The notes below the pieces were generated by a model. That model saw only the letters and a program-made list of their open reading frames with translations, was not told where the DNA came from and ran no database searches. The translations under genes were made by a program, and so were the position numbers. From Sphingobacterium phlebotomi (GTDB taxonomy: Bacteria; Bacteroidota; Bacteroidia; Sphingobacteriales; Sphingobacteriaceae): a stretch of 64,000 nt of DNA. Positions 49,093 to 57,814 of the stretch are shown here, one piece after another. Position 1 is the first letter of the stretch. Each line of letters opens with the position of its first letter. The stretch is taken from contig NZ_VTAV01000001.1 of NCBI RefSeq assembly GCF_008180195.1, forward strand, positions 1-64,000, written 5' to 3'.

Positions 49093-51459
49093 TTATTTGG
49101 AATAGGGTTCTGCGTATTTATACTTTTCTAAAACTTTTATCTGAGGCCGATCCATCCCATCACGGGGTTCTATCGCCAACAGATATTTCCCCCACCATGG
49201 CCCTGCAGACCAGTAGGTGCCGTTTACATTGTTTTGTTGTAAATAACGCAGCATATTATCCAACGTAACTAACCATCTGGGGTCGTTATCTGGAACACCA
49301 TACTCACCCACAAAGCCTTTGAAGTTGTTTTCTTTCAACCACGTTACAAATGGCTTCGCTCTTTCTACTCCTATAGTTGGGGTTGCTTCTTCCTCTTCAT
49401 ATGATTTTTTATAACCACCGGAAGCATCCTTATCGAAATAAATATGGGCTTCGAAAATCAAGTTGTTTGCAGGGTCTTTTAAGGTTTTAAGATTATCACT
49501 TGCTTCTACCCATCTTTCGGCTGAGCTCCAACTGTCCCCACCGACCATAATAGGAGTTTTCATATCTACTTTTCTTATCTCGGTGATTAAGCGCTGTGCA
49601 ATATCTATCCAGGGAGTTGATGCCAACATAGCATTGGGCTCATTCATTAAACCATAGCCCCAAATATTATCTTTATATTTAAAACGAGTGGCTATTTTCT
49701 GCCAGACATCTGTTACATGTTCTATCGAGAGCGCGGGAGAACCAATCGTTTCCTTATTTCCATTTACATATCTCTTCCCATAATTATGCATATCAAGGAT
49801 AACCCATAAATTTCTTTCACGAGCGGCGTCAACAAATGTCATCATCCTTGCCAGTTCTTCCTCATCCAGTTCGCCGTTTAAATCTTTTTGAATTCGTTCC
49901 CATAAAAAGGGTAATCTAAATAAAATAAGGCCTTTAGATTTAAAATAATCCAGCTGAGCAACTGTTGGGTAAGTATATTCCCTGTTGTAAAGACCTGGCG
50001 CCTTATGCGGAGCGAACTCCGCGCCTGACACATTGGTTCCAAATGGAGCATTGTTCCTGTCCGGCATTCTAGTATCGGCCCGCTTGATTTGAACAATATG
50101 CGCTACAGGCGTACTTTCATTATATATCAAATCAGGTAATTGCGCTGCTTGTTGCTCTAATGCTTCTTGTTCTGGTTTAATCTTGAGATAATCATCGAAT
50201 ATCTTTTTAAAATGATCATATCTTTTATCATTAGAAGCGTGCATAAACCCAAGGTAACTCGTGATAAATTTCTCCACTTCGGTAATATCAGATTTTCCCC
50301 AGAGGTTTTCGGGAAAATAACTGAACTCTGTAAATTTGATATCCCTTAACTTTCGCTGTACATTTCTATATTTCGTGGCTTTTTCTAGCACCTTTAACGC
50401 CTGTTTGTACTGCGGTGTGCTGTTAATGTTTGCAAGGTTGATACCTTCGGAAAACTCCTCTGCTGTAAAAGAACCGATAAAAGCTCCGTCAATGCTAATG
50501 CTGTATTTCCCATCTGAAAGACCGGATATCTTTAACATTTGCTTGTTGAATTCTTCTGAAAACGGAACCAGGGACAGTGCCTGTTCGGCATTGGGAGGAA
50601 CGGGAAATGGCAAGCTTTCTTCTTGTATTTTAAACTGTATAATTTCTTCTGTTACACTTAATTCAGAAACTTCAGCATATCTGACGTTCGTTAATTTCCC
50701 CGCTTCTAACGCTATAGCAGACACATATTCTGGAGCATCTGTTGATTTTAAAAATTGATAAGCCATGATAAAATTACCTATCGCTCCCGGGTGTACCCTA
50801 TCGTTACCAATAACGGTCGCTTTCGGATCAGTCTCCTGCAGCTTAAGGTTTATTTGGTTCAAGATTGTCCAGTAATCAATAGTACTCAGCTTATATTTTT
50901 TCGCAAGTTCATCCATGATCTGCGTACATTCTTCTAAGGCATTGTTTACCCCTATGAAATTAGGAGTGGGCAAATCGCCTGTCTGATCATAAATACTGGG
51001 CTTTTGTAGTATGATCGTTGTTTTCGATTTTAATAGCCGTCGAATAACATTTTCCAGATATCCTCTGTAATCTGAAAGTGCCCTTTCTTTTCGTGTCGGA
51101 ATATCAGAGCTCTCCTGTATCTCGGGATTGTATAAACTTCTGTTTACATCATTCATTCCAGCCATGACTATCGACCAATCTGCCTTTTTGGGAAGGATAT
51201 CGGCGTCCATTCTACGGAGAAAGCTATTGGCATTGTCGCCTTTTATGCCAGAATTGTAAAAATGCACCTTTTCCTGTGGAAAACGAGTAGCATAAAACGT
51301 GAGGATATAATGGTGGAAATCTCCATTATGGGTAATGCTATTTCCGATAAAATTAACACGCTCTCCATCTTTAAAAAAACTATCGGTCCGCGTCTGTGAA
51401 TACGTCGGGATAAAGAATGTATTGAATAAGAATAACAGGATAATTAGGTTTGTTTTCAT
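49093..51459 (-). CDS. SGNH esterase-GH5 fusion
   Basis: A 788-residue secreted two-enzyme protein. The N-terminal SGNH/GDSL hydrolase (about 25-260) has Ser41 in NFIGNSITHNG, a VMAGMNDVNRS block and the GNDRVHPGAIG Asp-His pair. A helical linker of ~200 residues follows, then a C-terminal GH5 domain (residue 471 on) with acid/base Glu607 (LMNEPNAML) and nucleophile Glu719 (VGEYGVPDND). Such an esterase-glycanase pair suggests removal of acyl groups and chain cleavage together. It is 75 bp after the GH78 gene on the same strand. Confidence 0.88.
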   Translation of the reverse strand: MKTNLIILLFLFNTFFIPTYSQTRTDSFFKDGERVNFIGNSITHNGDFHHYILTFYATRFPQEKVHFYNSGIKGDNANSFLRRMDADILPKKADWSIVMAGMNDVNRSLYNPEIQESSDIPTRKERALSDYRGYLENVIRRLLKSKTTIILQKPSIYDQTGDLPTPNFIGVNNALEECTQIMDELAKKYKLSTIDYWTILNQINLKLQETDPKATVIGNDRVHPGAIGNFIMAYQFLKSTDAPEYVSAIALEAGKLTNVRYAEVSELSVTEEIIQFKIQEESLPFPVPPNAEQALSLVPFSEEFNKQMLKISGLSDGKYSISIDGAFIGSFTAEEFSEGINLANINSTPQYKQALKVLEKATKYRNVQRKLRDIKFTEFSYFPENLWGKSDITEVEKFITSYLGFMHASNDKRYDHFKKIFDDYLKIKPEQEALEQQAAQLPDLIYNESTPVAHIVQIKRADTRMPDRNNAPFGTNVSGAEFAPHKAPGLYNREYTYPTVAQLDYFKSKGLILFRLPFLWERIQKDLNGELDEEELARMMTFVDAARERNLWVILDMHNYGKRYVNGNKETIGSPALSIEHVTDVWQKIATRFKYKDNIWGYGLMNEPNAMLASTPWIDIAQRLITEIRKVDMKTPIMVGGDSWSSAERWVEASDNLKTLKDPANNLIFEAHIYFDKDASGGYKKSYEEEEATPTIGVERAKPFVTWLKENNFKGFVGEYGVPDNDPRWLVTLDNMLRYLQQNNVNGTYWSAGPWWGKYLLAIEPRDGMDRPQIKVLEKYKYAEPYSK

Positions 51460-51534
51460 CTTTTTTTAATAGTTATACGATAAAGTCAATTTATTGGTTG
51501 TAAATCCGTTGTATTGTAATCGAGACGAAATATA

Positions 51535-54267
51535 TTATGGGTACCTCAATTCAAAATTATACGTTCCAGCAAGTAACTTGATATTTTTCTTAACCGTTGA
51601 ATTTCCTCCATGAACTTTATCAACTATGCCGAAAGGTTTGCCTCCTTCGTAAACGTCAATATTTGAGGGTAGTATAAGCCTTGCTGTAGAATTAGCAGGA
51701 ATAGTTACTTCATATGTTGTTTTCTTGCCTTCTTTCTTCCAGGATGAAAGAATAGTGCCATACGGCCCATTATAGCTGGCGGAAAACCGATCTAAACTGT
51801 CTACGAAATGAGGTTCTAGCAGGACATTTTTAAACCCCGGCTGCTCGGTATCCGGTTTTATCCCACCTAGACCTTTATAAAACCATGCACTGATTTCTCC
51901 AAACATGATATGGTTTAATGAAATATCTGTATTTCCTTCTATTTTCCAGTTTTCATATAATGTCGTCGCACCGTTTTTCATCCACCACCCCCATGAGGGA
52001 TATTCTTCATTAGACGCTAGCTTGTAAGCCAAGTCTGCATATCCATTTTCGCTGAGGGCATTTAATATCGTTTTTGATCCTAGTAATCCAACATCAAGTC
52101 CTCCATCGGCGTCTACTCTCTCGGCGAGCTTTTTTGCTACAAGACTTTTCAGTTCGTTAGGAACTATTCCCCAGTATAAGGGGACACTCAATTCAGTTTG
52201 TAAACCGGCTGCGTATATCCCCGTTTCCCCGTTCAGATATTTTAAATTTATTGCATCCTTTATTTTGCTTGATAATGATAAATATTTAACGGCGTCTTTC
52301 TCCTTACCCAATAGTTCGGCTGCCCTGGCCAATATTTGCGTATCGACATAAAAATAAATAGAAGAAGTTAACTCCTTATTAGCGACAGACTTAATTTGAA
52401 TCCAGTCGCCCAGACCCCAATCTGTTAAGCCTGTTGGACTGTTGGCATCTATATAGTCTACATACCTTTTTATATTATCGTAAGCTTTTTCCAAAAGATG
52501 TACGTCACCGTAGAAAAGATAAATATTCCATGGGATAATAGCAATAGAACTGGTCCAATCTACGCCATTTGCCCAATCGTAGCCCCAGACGCCTGTTGGA
52601 ATAATAGCCGGTAATACGCCATTCGCCTGTTGTTCATCCTGATGGTCTGCGATCCACTTTTCATAAATGGTTATAGCATCAAAATTGTATAAACCAGTTT
52701 CGATGGCAATATGGCCATCACCTGTCCATCCGTTCTTTTCTCGCTGCGGACAATCAGTGGGATAACCAAATAAATTAGATAAATAAGAATTATTGGTAGC
52801 CGTCCATATCTTATTCAGCGTTTCATTGGATGTTTCTATTTTTCCGATAACAGGGACATCGCTATGCATAAAATAGGCGGTAAGACTTTCTTTTTTCAAT
52901 TCTATAGGTTTATCACTAAGAATCTCTATATATTGAAAACCTTTATAATTAAACTTCGGCCTAAAAGTTTCATATCCATTCCCGCTAAGGATAAAAATAT
53001 CTGTTTGGAATGGGTCTCTATCATCTGTCGGTCTATAATGGTAATCTAAATTAGATAAATCCGCTGTCCCTTCCTTCGTTAAACGTTCGGAGTGGATTAG
53101 GAGAATGGTTGTTCCGGCCTCCCCTCTTACCTTGAACTCGCTTACGCCAGCGATATTCTGTCCAATGTTATACACATAATGGAAATTGCTGAACTTGCGG
53201 ATGCTTACCGGATGGATACTTTTTACATCTCTAATGGGATGCATTTGCTGTGAAACGATATTTTGTGTTGGTGCAGGTGTGTAGGAGACATTTTTCCACG
53301 CCGTATCAACGAAATTAATGTTGTTCCATCCCTTTTGTTCTAAACGCGCATCATAATGCTCAGCGGTGTAAATGCTGTTAAAGATAATTGCCCCCGTCGA
53401 GGTTTTCCAGGTTTTATCTGTTGAGATGGTTTCTACGCTGCCATCTTCATAGGTTACTTTAACATCCATACAAAATTTGGGCCGCGCCCGCCAAGGTGCT
53501 TGATCGAAAAACCATACTGCCGTTGACTGATGATTGTACCAACCATTTCCTAATATAACGCCAATTGCATTTTCCCCATTTTTCAGTAATGATGTTATAT
53601 CGTGCGTGACGTATAGCGTTCTTCGGTCATACCGTGTAAAGTTTGGATCTAGACGATGGTTTCCTACGTTTTCTCCGTTGATAGTAAGCTCGTAAAAACC
53701 TGCTGCAGCGATATATGCCCTCGCTGTTTTTATTTTTTTGACCGATTCAAATTCTTTCCTGAAATAAGCTGCAGGCTTTAAATGAATATCGTGATTGTCT
53801 GTGATCCATGCCCCCTTCCAATTGGTGGTTTCCTGCATTCCTGTCTCAAAACTAGAGATATGTAAAGATTTCACTTCTCTATGTTCATGGTCCCAAATGT
53901 CTACCACCCAAAAATATTTAGTAAAGGGCGTCAGGGGTTCTCCCTTATATGTTATAAGATTTCTGTCAGCATCAACCTTGCCTGATACCCAGACATTTCC
54001 TTTTCGGTTTACGACCGCTAACGAATCTGTCCCCATGACAATACGATAGGCTGTTTGTACGGCACCTTTTCTATCGTCTTTCAGAAGCCAACTTAAACGA
54101 GGCTTAGGAGTATCCACACCTAGCGGTTTTACGAGATGTTCACATCTTAGATCTTTGACAATAGGTTTTTGAAAAGCAAGGCCATGTAAGGGAACCATTA
54201 TTATTAGCACTATTACGCCTAAAATATTTTTTAAAACAGCGTTTACGTATTGTTCTTTTATAACCAT
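51535..54267 (-). CDS. GH78 alpha-L-rhamnosidase
   Basis: A 910-residue secreted alpha-L-rhamnosidase. The order of domains is normal: signal (VIVLIIMVPLHGLAFQ), N-terminal beta domains (NGENVGNHRLDPNFTRY, a sugar-binding motif), and a catalytic (alpha/alpha)6 barrel with DCPQREKNGWTGDGHI and the following acidic residues. A C-terminal beta domain follows, with NHIMFGEISAWFYKGLGGI and the TILSSWKKEGKKT segment. It releases terminal L-rhamnose. Its start overlaps the upstream secreted protein by 10 bases. Confidence 0.92.
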   Translation of the reverse strand: MVIKEQYVNAVLKNILGVIVLIIMVPLHGLAFQKPIVKDLRCEHLVKPLGVDTPKPRLSWLLKDDRKGAVQTAYRIVMGTDSLAVVNRKGNVWVSGKVDADRNLITYKGEPLTPFTKYFWVVDIWDHEHREVKSLHISSFETGMQETTNWKGAWITDNHDIHLKPAAYFRKEFESVKKIKTARAYIAAAGFYELTINGENVGNHRLDPNFTRYDRRTLYVTHDITSLLKNGENAIGVILGNGWYNHQSTAVWFFDQAPWRARPKFCMDVKVTYEDGSVETISTDKTWKTSTGAIIFNSIYTAEHYDARLEQKGWNNINFVDTAWKNVSYTPAPTQNIVSQQMHPIRDVKSIHPVSIRKFSNFHYVYNIGQNIAGVSEFKVRGEAGTTILLIHSERLTKEGTADLSNLDYHYRPTDDRDPFQTDIFILSGNGYETFRPKFNYKGFQYIEILSDKPIELKKESLTAYFMHSDVPVIGKIETSNETLNKIWTATNNSYLSNLFGYPTDCPQREKNGWTGDGHIAIETGLYNFDAITIYEKWIADHQDEQQANGVLPAIIPTGVWGYDWANGVDWTSSIAIIPWNIYLFYGDVHLLEKAYDNIKRYVDYIDANSPTGLTDWGLGDWIQIKSVANKELTSSIYFYVDTQILARAAELLGKEKDAVKYLSLSSKIKDAINLKYLNGETGIYAAGLQTELSVPLYWGIVPNELKSLVAKKLAERVDADGGLDVGLLGSKTILNALSENGYADLAYKLASNEEYPSWGWWMKNGATTLYENWKIEGNTDISLNHIMFGEISAWFYKGLGGIKPDTEQPGFKNVLLEPHFVDSLDRFSASYNGPYGTILSSWKKEGKKTTYEVTIPANSTARLILPSNIDVYEGGKPFGIVDKVHGGNSTVKKNIKLLAGTYNFELRYP

Positions 54268-55442
54268 TGCTCCGATTCTTTATTGTTTGATGTATATTCT
54301 TTCAACGCATCCTTAATATATTGATTTTGGTTTTCTATACTCATTAACAGCCCGTAGGCTTTTCTTCTCACAAATGAGTTTTCGTGTTTGAGTAAAGGTA
54401 TTACTTTCTTCAGGGCTTTATCGTCTACAACATGTTGTTTCCTAAAGAGGTCTATAACCCTTCCGAGCATCGCTACATTCAGTGTCCCCATATTATCGGC
54501 CAATTTGCAAATGACATTCGCACTCAATTTGTCAACCTCCGTCAGCTTATCTATTAGCTGCTGTTTTAAACTATAGTCTGCCGTGAAAAACTTTTCCAAA
54601 ATGGCTTCCTGAAAGATTTCATCCGCTAATTCGAGCGGGGAAATGGCTGAAATTGCCCGTTCTGCCAGACTATAATTGTCGTTATTGATAAACTGCAATA
54701 TCTTTTCCCTCAATACTGGGGCTAGCGTGACATATCCCTTGATATGATCTAAAGCCCACATCTTATCAGCGTCATTTTCACTATCTAAAATTTTTAATAT
54801 TAAATCTACAGAAAGAAATTTTATAGTTAACTTTTCTACTTCCTCTTTTGCCTGTCCATATGTAAAATGCCATAACTGGTAAGTCGTGTAGACCGCCCCC
54901 TGGACAACATAGTCTAAAACTGCCGGTGCGGTAGGTCCTGTAATAGCATCGACATCCAGAAAACTAATTTGTGGCGTTATCAATTGATTATAGGAGAAGT
55001 TTGCCAGCGGCGAATGTTCATCGGCCAGAATATTATGCAATCGTTCATATTCATCTTGTCTAAAAGGTTCGTGGTCCGTTTTACTTAAAAACTCCCCTTC
55101 TGGGAGTTCGAAGCCTAAATATCGTCCCGTAATATCCCAAAGCAAAATGATATCGAGCATCCTACATTTATTATCGAAGCAGATTCCCGTTGTGATTTTT
55201 CGATAATAAGAGAGTGGGTAACCTTCTTTTGATAGGTTTTGATAAAGCGTATCATTCGGAATAGTATCGTTAAAATTAACCGGATATTTTTTGACAGTCG
55301 TGATATCACCTCTAATTGAGGGAGAAAGAAAATAACGAATTCTATCTACTGGAAAGAACGCCGATGTAAGTAGCACAAATACCGACAATAAAAAATATAA
55401 TTTTATCCTATTTCTCATACCTCTTATAAATAACCGACACAT
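54258..55442 (-). CDS. Secreted HEAT-repeat protein with a flavinylation-like motif
   Basis: A 394-residue protein of unknown function. N-terminal signal (YFLLSVFVLLTSAFF, after about residue 16; the ATG at 55418 would give a more usual start). The first half has a conserved pattern CFDNKCRMLDIILLWDITGRYLGFELPEG and DAITGPTAPAV at 165-174, which resembles the D-(S/T)-G-A-(T/S) site used by ApbE for covalent flavin attachment in FMN-binding domains, with Pro at the Ala position. The second half has helical repeats of HEAT type (ADKMWALDHIKGY, SFVRRKAYGLL). It overlaps the rhamnosidase gene and follows an FAD oxidoreductase. Confidence 0.6.
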   Translation of the reverse strand: MCRLFIRGMRNRIKLYFLLSVFVLLTSAFFPVDRIRYFLSPSIRGDITTVKKYPVNFNDTIPNDTLYQNLSKEGYPLSYYRKITTGICFDNKCRMLDIILLWDITGRYLGFELPEGEFLSKTDHEPFRQDEYERLHNILADEHSPLANFSYNQLITPQISFLDVDAITGPTAPAVLDYVVQGAVYTTYQLWHFTYGQAKEEVEKLTIKFLSVDLILKILDSENDADKMWALDHIKGYVTLAPVLREKILQFINNDNYSLAERAISAISPLELADEIFQEAILEKFFTADYSLKQQLIDKLTEVDKLSANVICKLADNMGTLNVAMLGRVIDLFRKQHVVDDKALKKVIPLLKHENSFVRRKAYGLLMSIENQNQYIKDALKEYTSNNKESEQWL

Positions 55443-55447
55443 TTTGA

Positions 55448-56815
55448 TTATTTCGGAACTATTCCTCCATATTCTGTTATCATTTGCTGTATTTCTTTGA
55501 TTGGTACTTCTAAAGGAGACTTATTTTGTTTATTTGCTAAAACCGCTGCAACAGCAGCAGCCTGTGCCATAGCCATACAAGATGCTTGCACGCGTAAAGC
55601 AGAGTTCGCCAATCGGTCACTACTTATACTGCGGCCTGCAACGATAAAATTACGGCTATTCTTTGGCACTAAGGCTCTTAACGGAATCACGGGAACAGTC
55701 CCTATTTTTAGCTGACTGGGAATGACCCCGTGTTCATCGTGAAGGTCTATTGGATAATAGGAGTACCCAACCGCATCATCAAATGTCTTGGCCGTAATGT
55801 AGTCTTCATGTGTTATTTTATAGTGTCCGTCAATTCTATAGGTTTCGCGTACGCCTGTTTCTGTCTGCATGGTGATGATTCTTGCCTTCTCACATCCGGG
55901 CAACGTCCGTATAAATTTTAAATGTTTCAACAAGGACATCCGCCCGTTAATATTTGCTAATGTGTGTGTTTCCGACGTAGTTGAATCAGCGTTGGCTATG
56001 TGCTGTATGTTATCGCCCCTACTTCTTAATAAGCCAACAATATCTCCTCTGGACTCTTTCCTAACAAGCTCCCCCTTTTCCAAAGCTTCGGCATAGCGCT
56101 TTTTTATCAATTCAAGGTCTAATGAGTCGAAATTGTAACCTCCCAGTTGGAACATTAAAGTTCCCGGCTGTGTTTCTGCTTCTCTAATCAGGTTAAATCC
56201 TGCTATGGAAGCCATAAAGGCATTCCCCGTACAGTCTATTATCTGATTACAAGTTATTTCTGTCTGAACCCCTTTCCCCGCGGTCCTCACCATCCAGTTG
56301 TTTTCCCTAAAAGTTGCTTCTGTTGGCGTTTCATAATACCTGATATGCACACCGGCATCCAAGCATTTTTCTTCAGCGAGTACCGCATACAGGTATCCGT
56401 TTAACCTGACTTGGTGGTGCCAGTGCTGTTCACCATGCGGAGCGGAAAAATTGGGCAGTTTATCATCATTTAACGCGACGACATCTTTCACTAATTCCCA
56501 ACCGACTCCACCGATTACTTGTTTGCCCCACGCAAAAAAAATACCTGGGAAAGCAACACCTGCTGTCGAAATAGTACCACCCAGCTGACTTCCATTTTCC
56601 ACAAGAATAACTTTACTCCCGCCTCTTGCTGCTTGGATAGCAGCAACCACACCGGCAGTTCCTCCTCCAACGACGAGGATGTCTGTTTTTATGGCTTCTG
56701 TTTTAATTTTATAAGGCTTACTCAGCACCTCTCCTTTTGAAAGATTGGGAACAACGGCTCCAATAGAGGCAATACTCAACGATTTCAGCAATAATCTTCG
56801 ATTAATCTTCGTCAT
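55448..56815 (-). CDS. Tat-exported FAD-dependent oxidoreductase (FAD_oxidored family)
   Basis: A 455-residue flavoprotein. Tat signal INRRLLLKSLSIASIGAVVP, then an FAD-binding motif VVGGGTAGVVAAIQAARGGSKVILVENG and the second part LGGTISTAGVAFPGIFFAWG. The C-terminal NFIVAGRSISSDRLANSALRVQASCMA is the usual FAD-contact end. Family members occur next to GH genes in Bacteroidota and Planctomycetes, with unknown substrate, perhaps sugars. The ATG at 56815 is chosen over a GTG at 56839. It is separated by 13 bp from DUF5017 and 5 bp from the HEAT protein. Confidence 0.8.
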   Translation of the reverse strand: MTKINRRLLLKSLSIASIGAVVPNLSKGEVLSKPYKIKTEAIKTDILVVGGGTAGVVAAIQAARGGSKVILVENGSQLGGTISTAGVAFPGIFFAWGKQVIGGVGWELVKDVVALNDDKLPNFSAPHGEQHWHHQVRLNGYLYAVLAEEKCLDAGVHIRYYETPTEATFRENNWMVRTAGKGVQTEITCNQIIDCTGNAFMASIAGFNLIREAETQPGTLMFQLGGYNFDSLDLELIKKRYAEALEKGELVRKESRGDIVGLLRSRGDNIQHIANADSTTSETHTLANINGRMSLLKHLKFIRTLPGCEKARIITMQTETGVRETYRIDGHYKITHEDYITAKTFDDAVGYSYYPIDLHDEHGVIPSQLKIGTVPVIPLRALVPKNSRNFIVAGRSISSDRLANSALRVQASCMAMAQAAAVAAVLANKQNKSPLEVPIKEIQQMITEYGGIVPK

Positions 56816-56852
56816 GTTATTTCTATTTATTGTTTTCACTTACAGGCTTAAT

Positions 56853-57755
56853 TTACGGATCTATAGTAATTTCCAACTGTTTTACTACGGATACTTGTCC
56901 GTCGGCGTTGGCATTTGATGCTACAAAAACAACAGTATAGGTTCCTGGTTCATCATACGCTGAAAAATTATAATGAGATAGTACATTACCACTGATATAT
57001 TGGATTGGTTTACCTATATCTGGCGTAACCTTATTAAAATACAGTGGTTTTGTAATAGCCCAGTCTTCAATTTCAGGTTCATTTGCACCTCCTCCTACCA
57101 ATCGAAGATCAGGAACTGATGCGCTAAAATTTAGCGCCCAGTTTCTCGCAGCGTTTTTTATATCAAAAAGAGACCAATCTGCAGTTAATAATGTTGTAAC
57201 GACGCTTGATGTCCCATCAGGAAGTTCCGCTGTTACGTGAAATTTTTGTATCAATCTATTTCCAACTGGTTTTGTATCCGTATAACCAACATGCTTAAAA
57301 GCAACAAAAAAAGGCTTATCATTCTCCAATAAATCTGAAAGATCTATATCTCCCGACGAGATAGTTTGACCAGGTGCCGTATGCCAGATAGCCCTATCCG
57401 AGATATCCTGCCATTCTGCTTCCAAAACCGCCTCATTTGTGTATGCTTCCAGATTGGTAGTAGTCATAACACGTAAATTATCATACTGGGTGCCCGAGCC
57501 GTAAACACTGGTGAATGAAAGCTTCGGAACAACCCCTTCTACGGTAGTTCTGTTTCTGAATTGATAATTTTCTCCATCTTTACCGGAATAAAAGGTGACA
57601 TTTTCCGCTCTTCCCGAAAAATTGAAGGTCACGGTGTCTCCAACGTTATAGGTGTCTTTTTCTACCCAAACATCAAAATCTGGCGATTCTAATTTAATTT
57701 CCTTACTGCATGACCACAGCACGCATGCCAGCAATATAATATATATTCTTTTCAT
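56853..57755 (-). CDS. DUF5017 lipoprotein (PUL 2)
   Basis: A 300-residue surface lipoprotein. Lipobox LACVLWSC with Cys at about residue 16, then SKEIKLESPDFDVWVEKDTYNVGDTVTFNFSG, a DUF5017/PKD-like beta domain. It occupies the position of a SusE-like glycan-binding protein, 59 bp after SusD. The rest is beta-rich with another carbohydrate-binding-like domain at the C-terminus. No catalytic motif was found. Confidence 0.75.
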   Translation of the reverse strand: MKRIYIILLACVLWSCSKEIKLESPDFDVWVEKDTYNVGDTVTFNFSGRAENVTFYSGKDGENYQFRNRTTVEGVVPKLSFTSVYGSGTQYDNLRVMTTTNLEAYTNEAVLEAEWQDISDRAIWHTAPGQTISSGDIDLSDLLENDKPFFVAFKHVGYTDTKPVGNRLIQKFHVTAELPDGTSSVVTTLLTADWSLFDIKNAARNWALNFSASVPDLRLVGGGANEPEIEDWAITKPLYFNKVTPDIGKPIQYISGNVLSHYNFSAYDEPGTYTVVFVASNANADGQVSVVKQLEITIDP

Positions 57756-57814
57756 CTACTTATTTTTAGGATTATTGATCATGTTCGTTTTATAATTCTG
57801 TCGTCGTTTTAACA

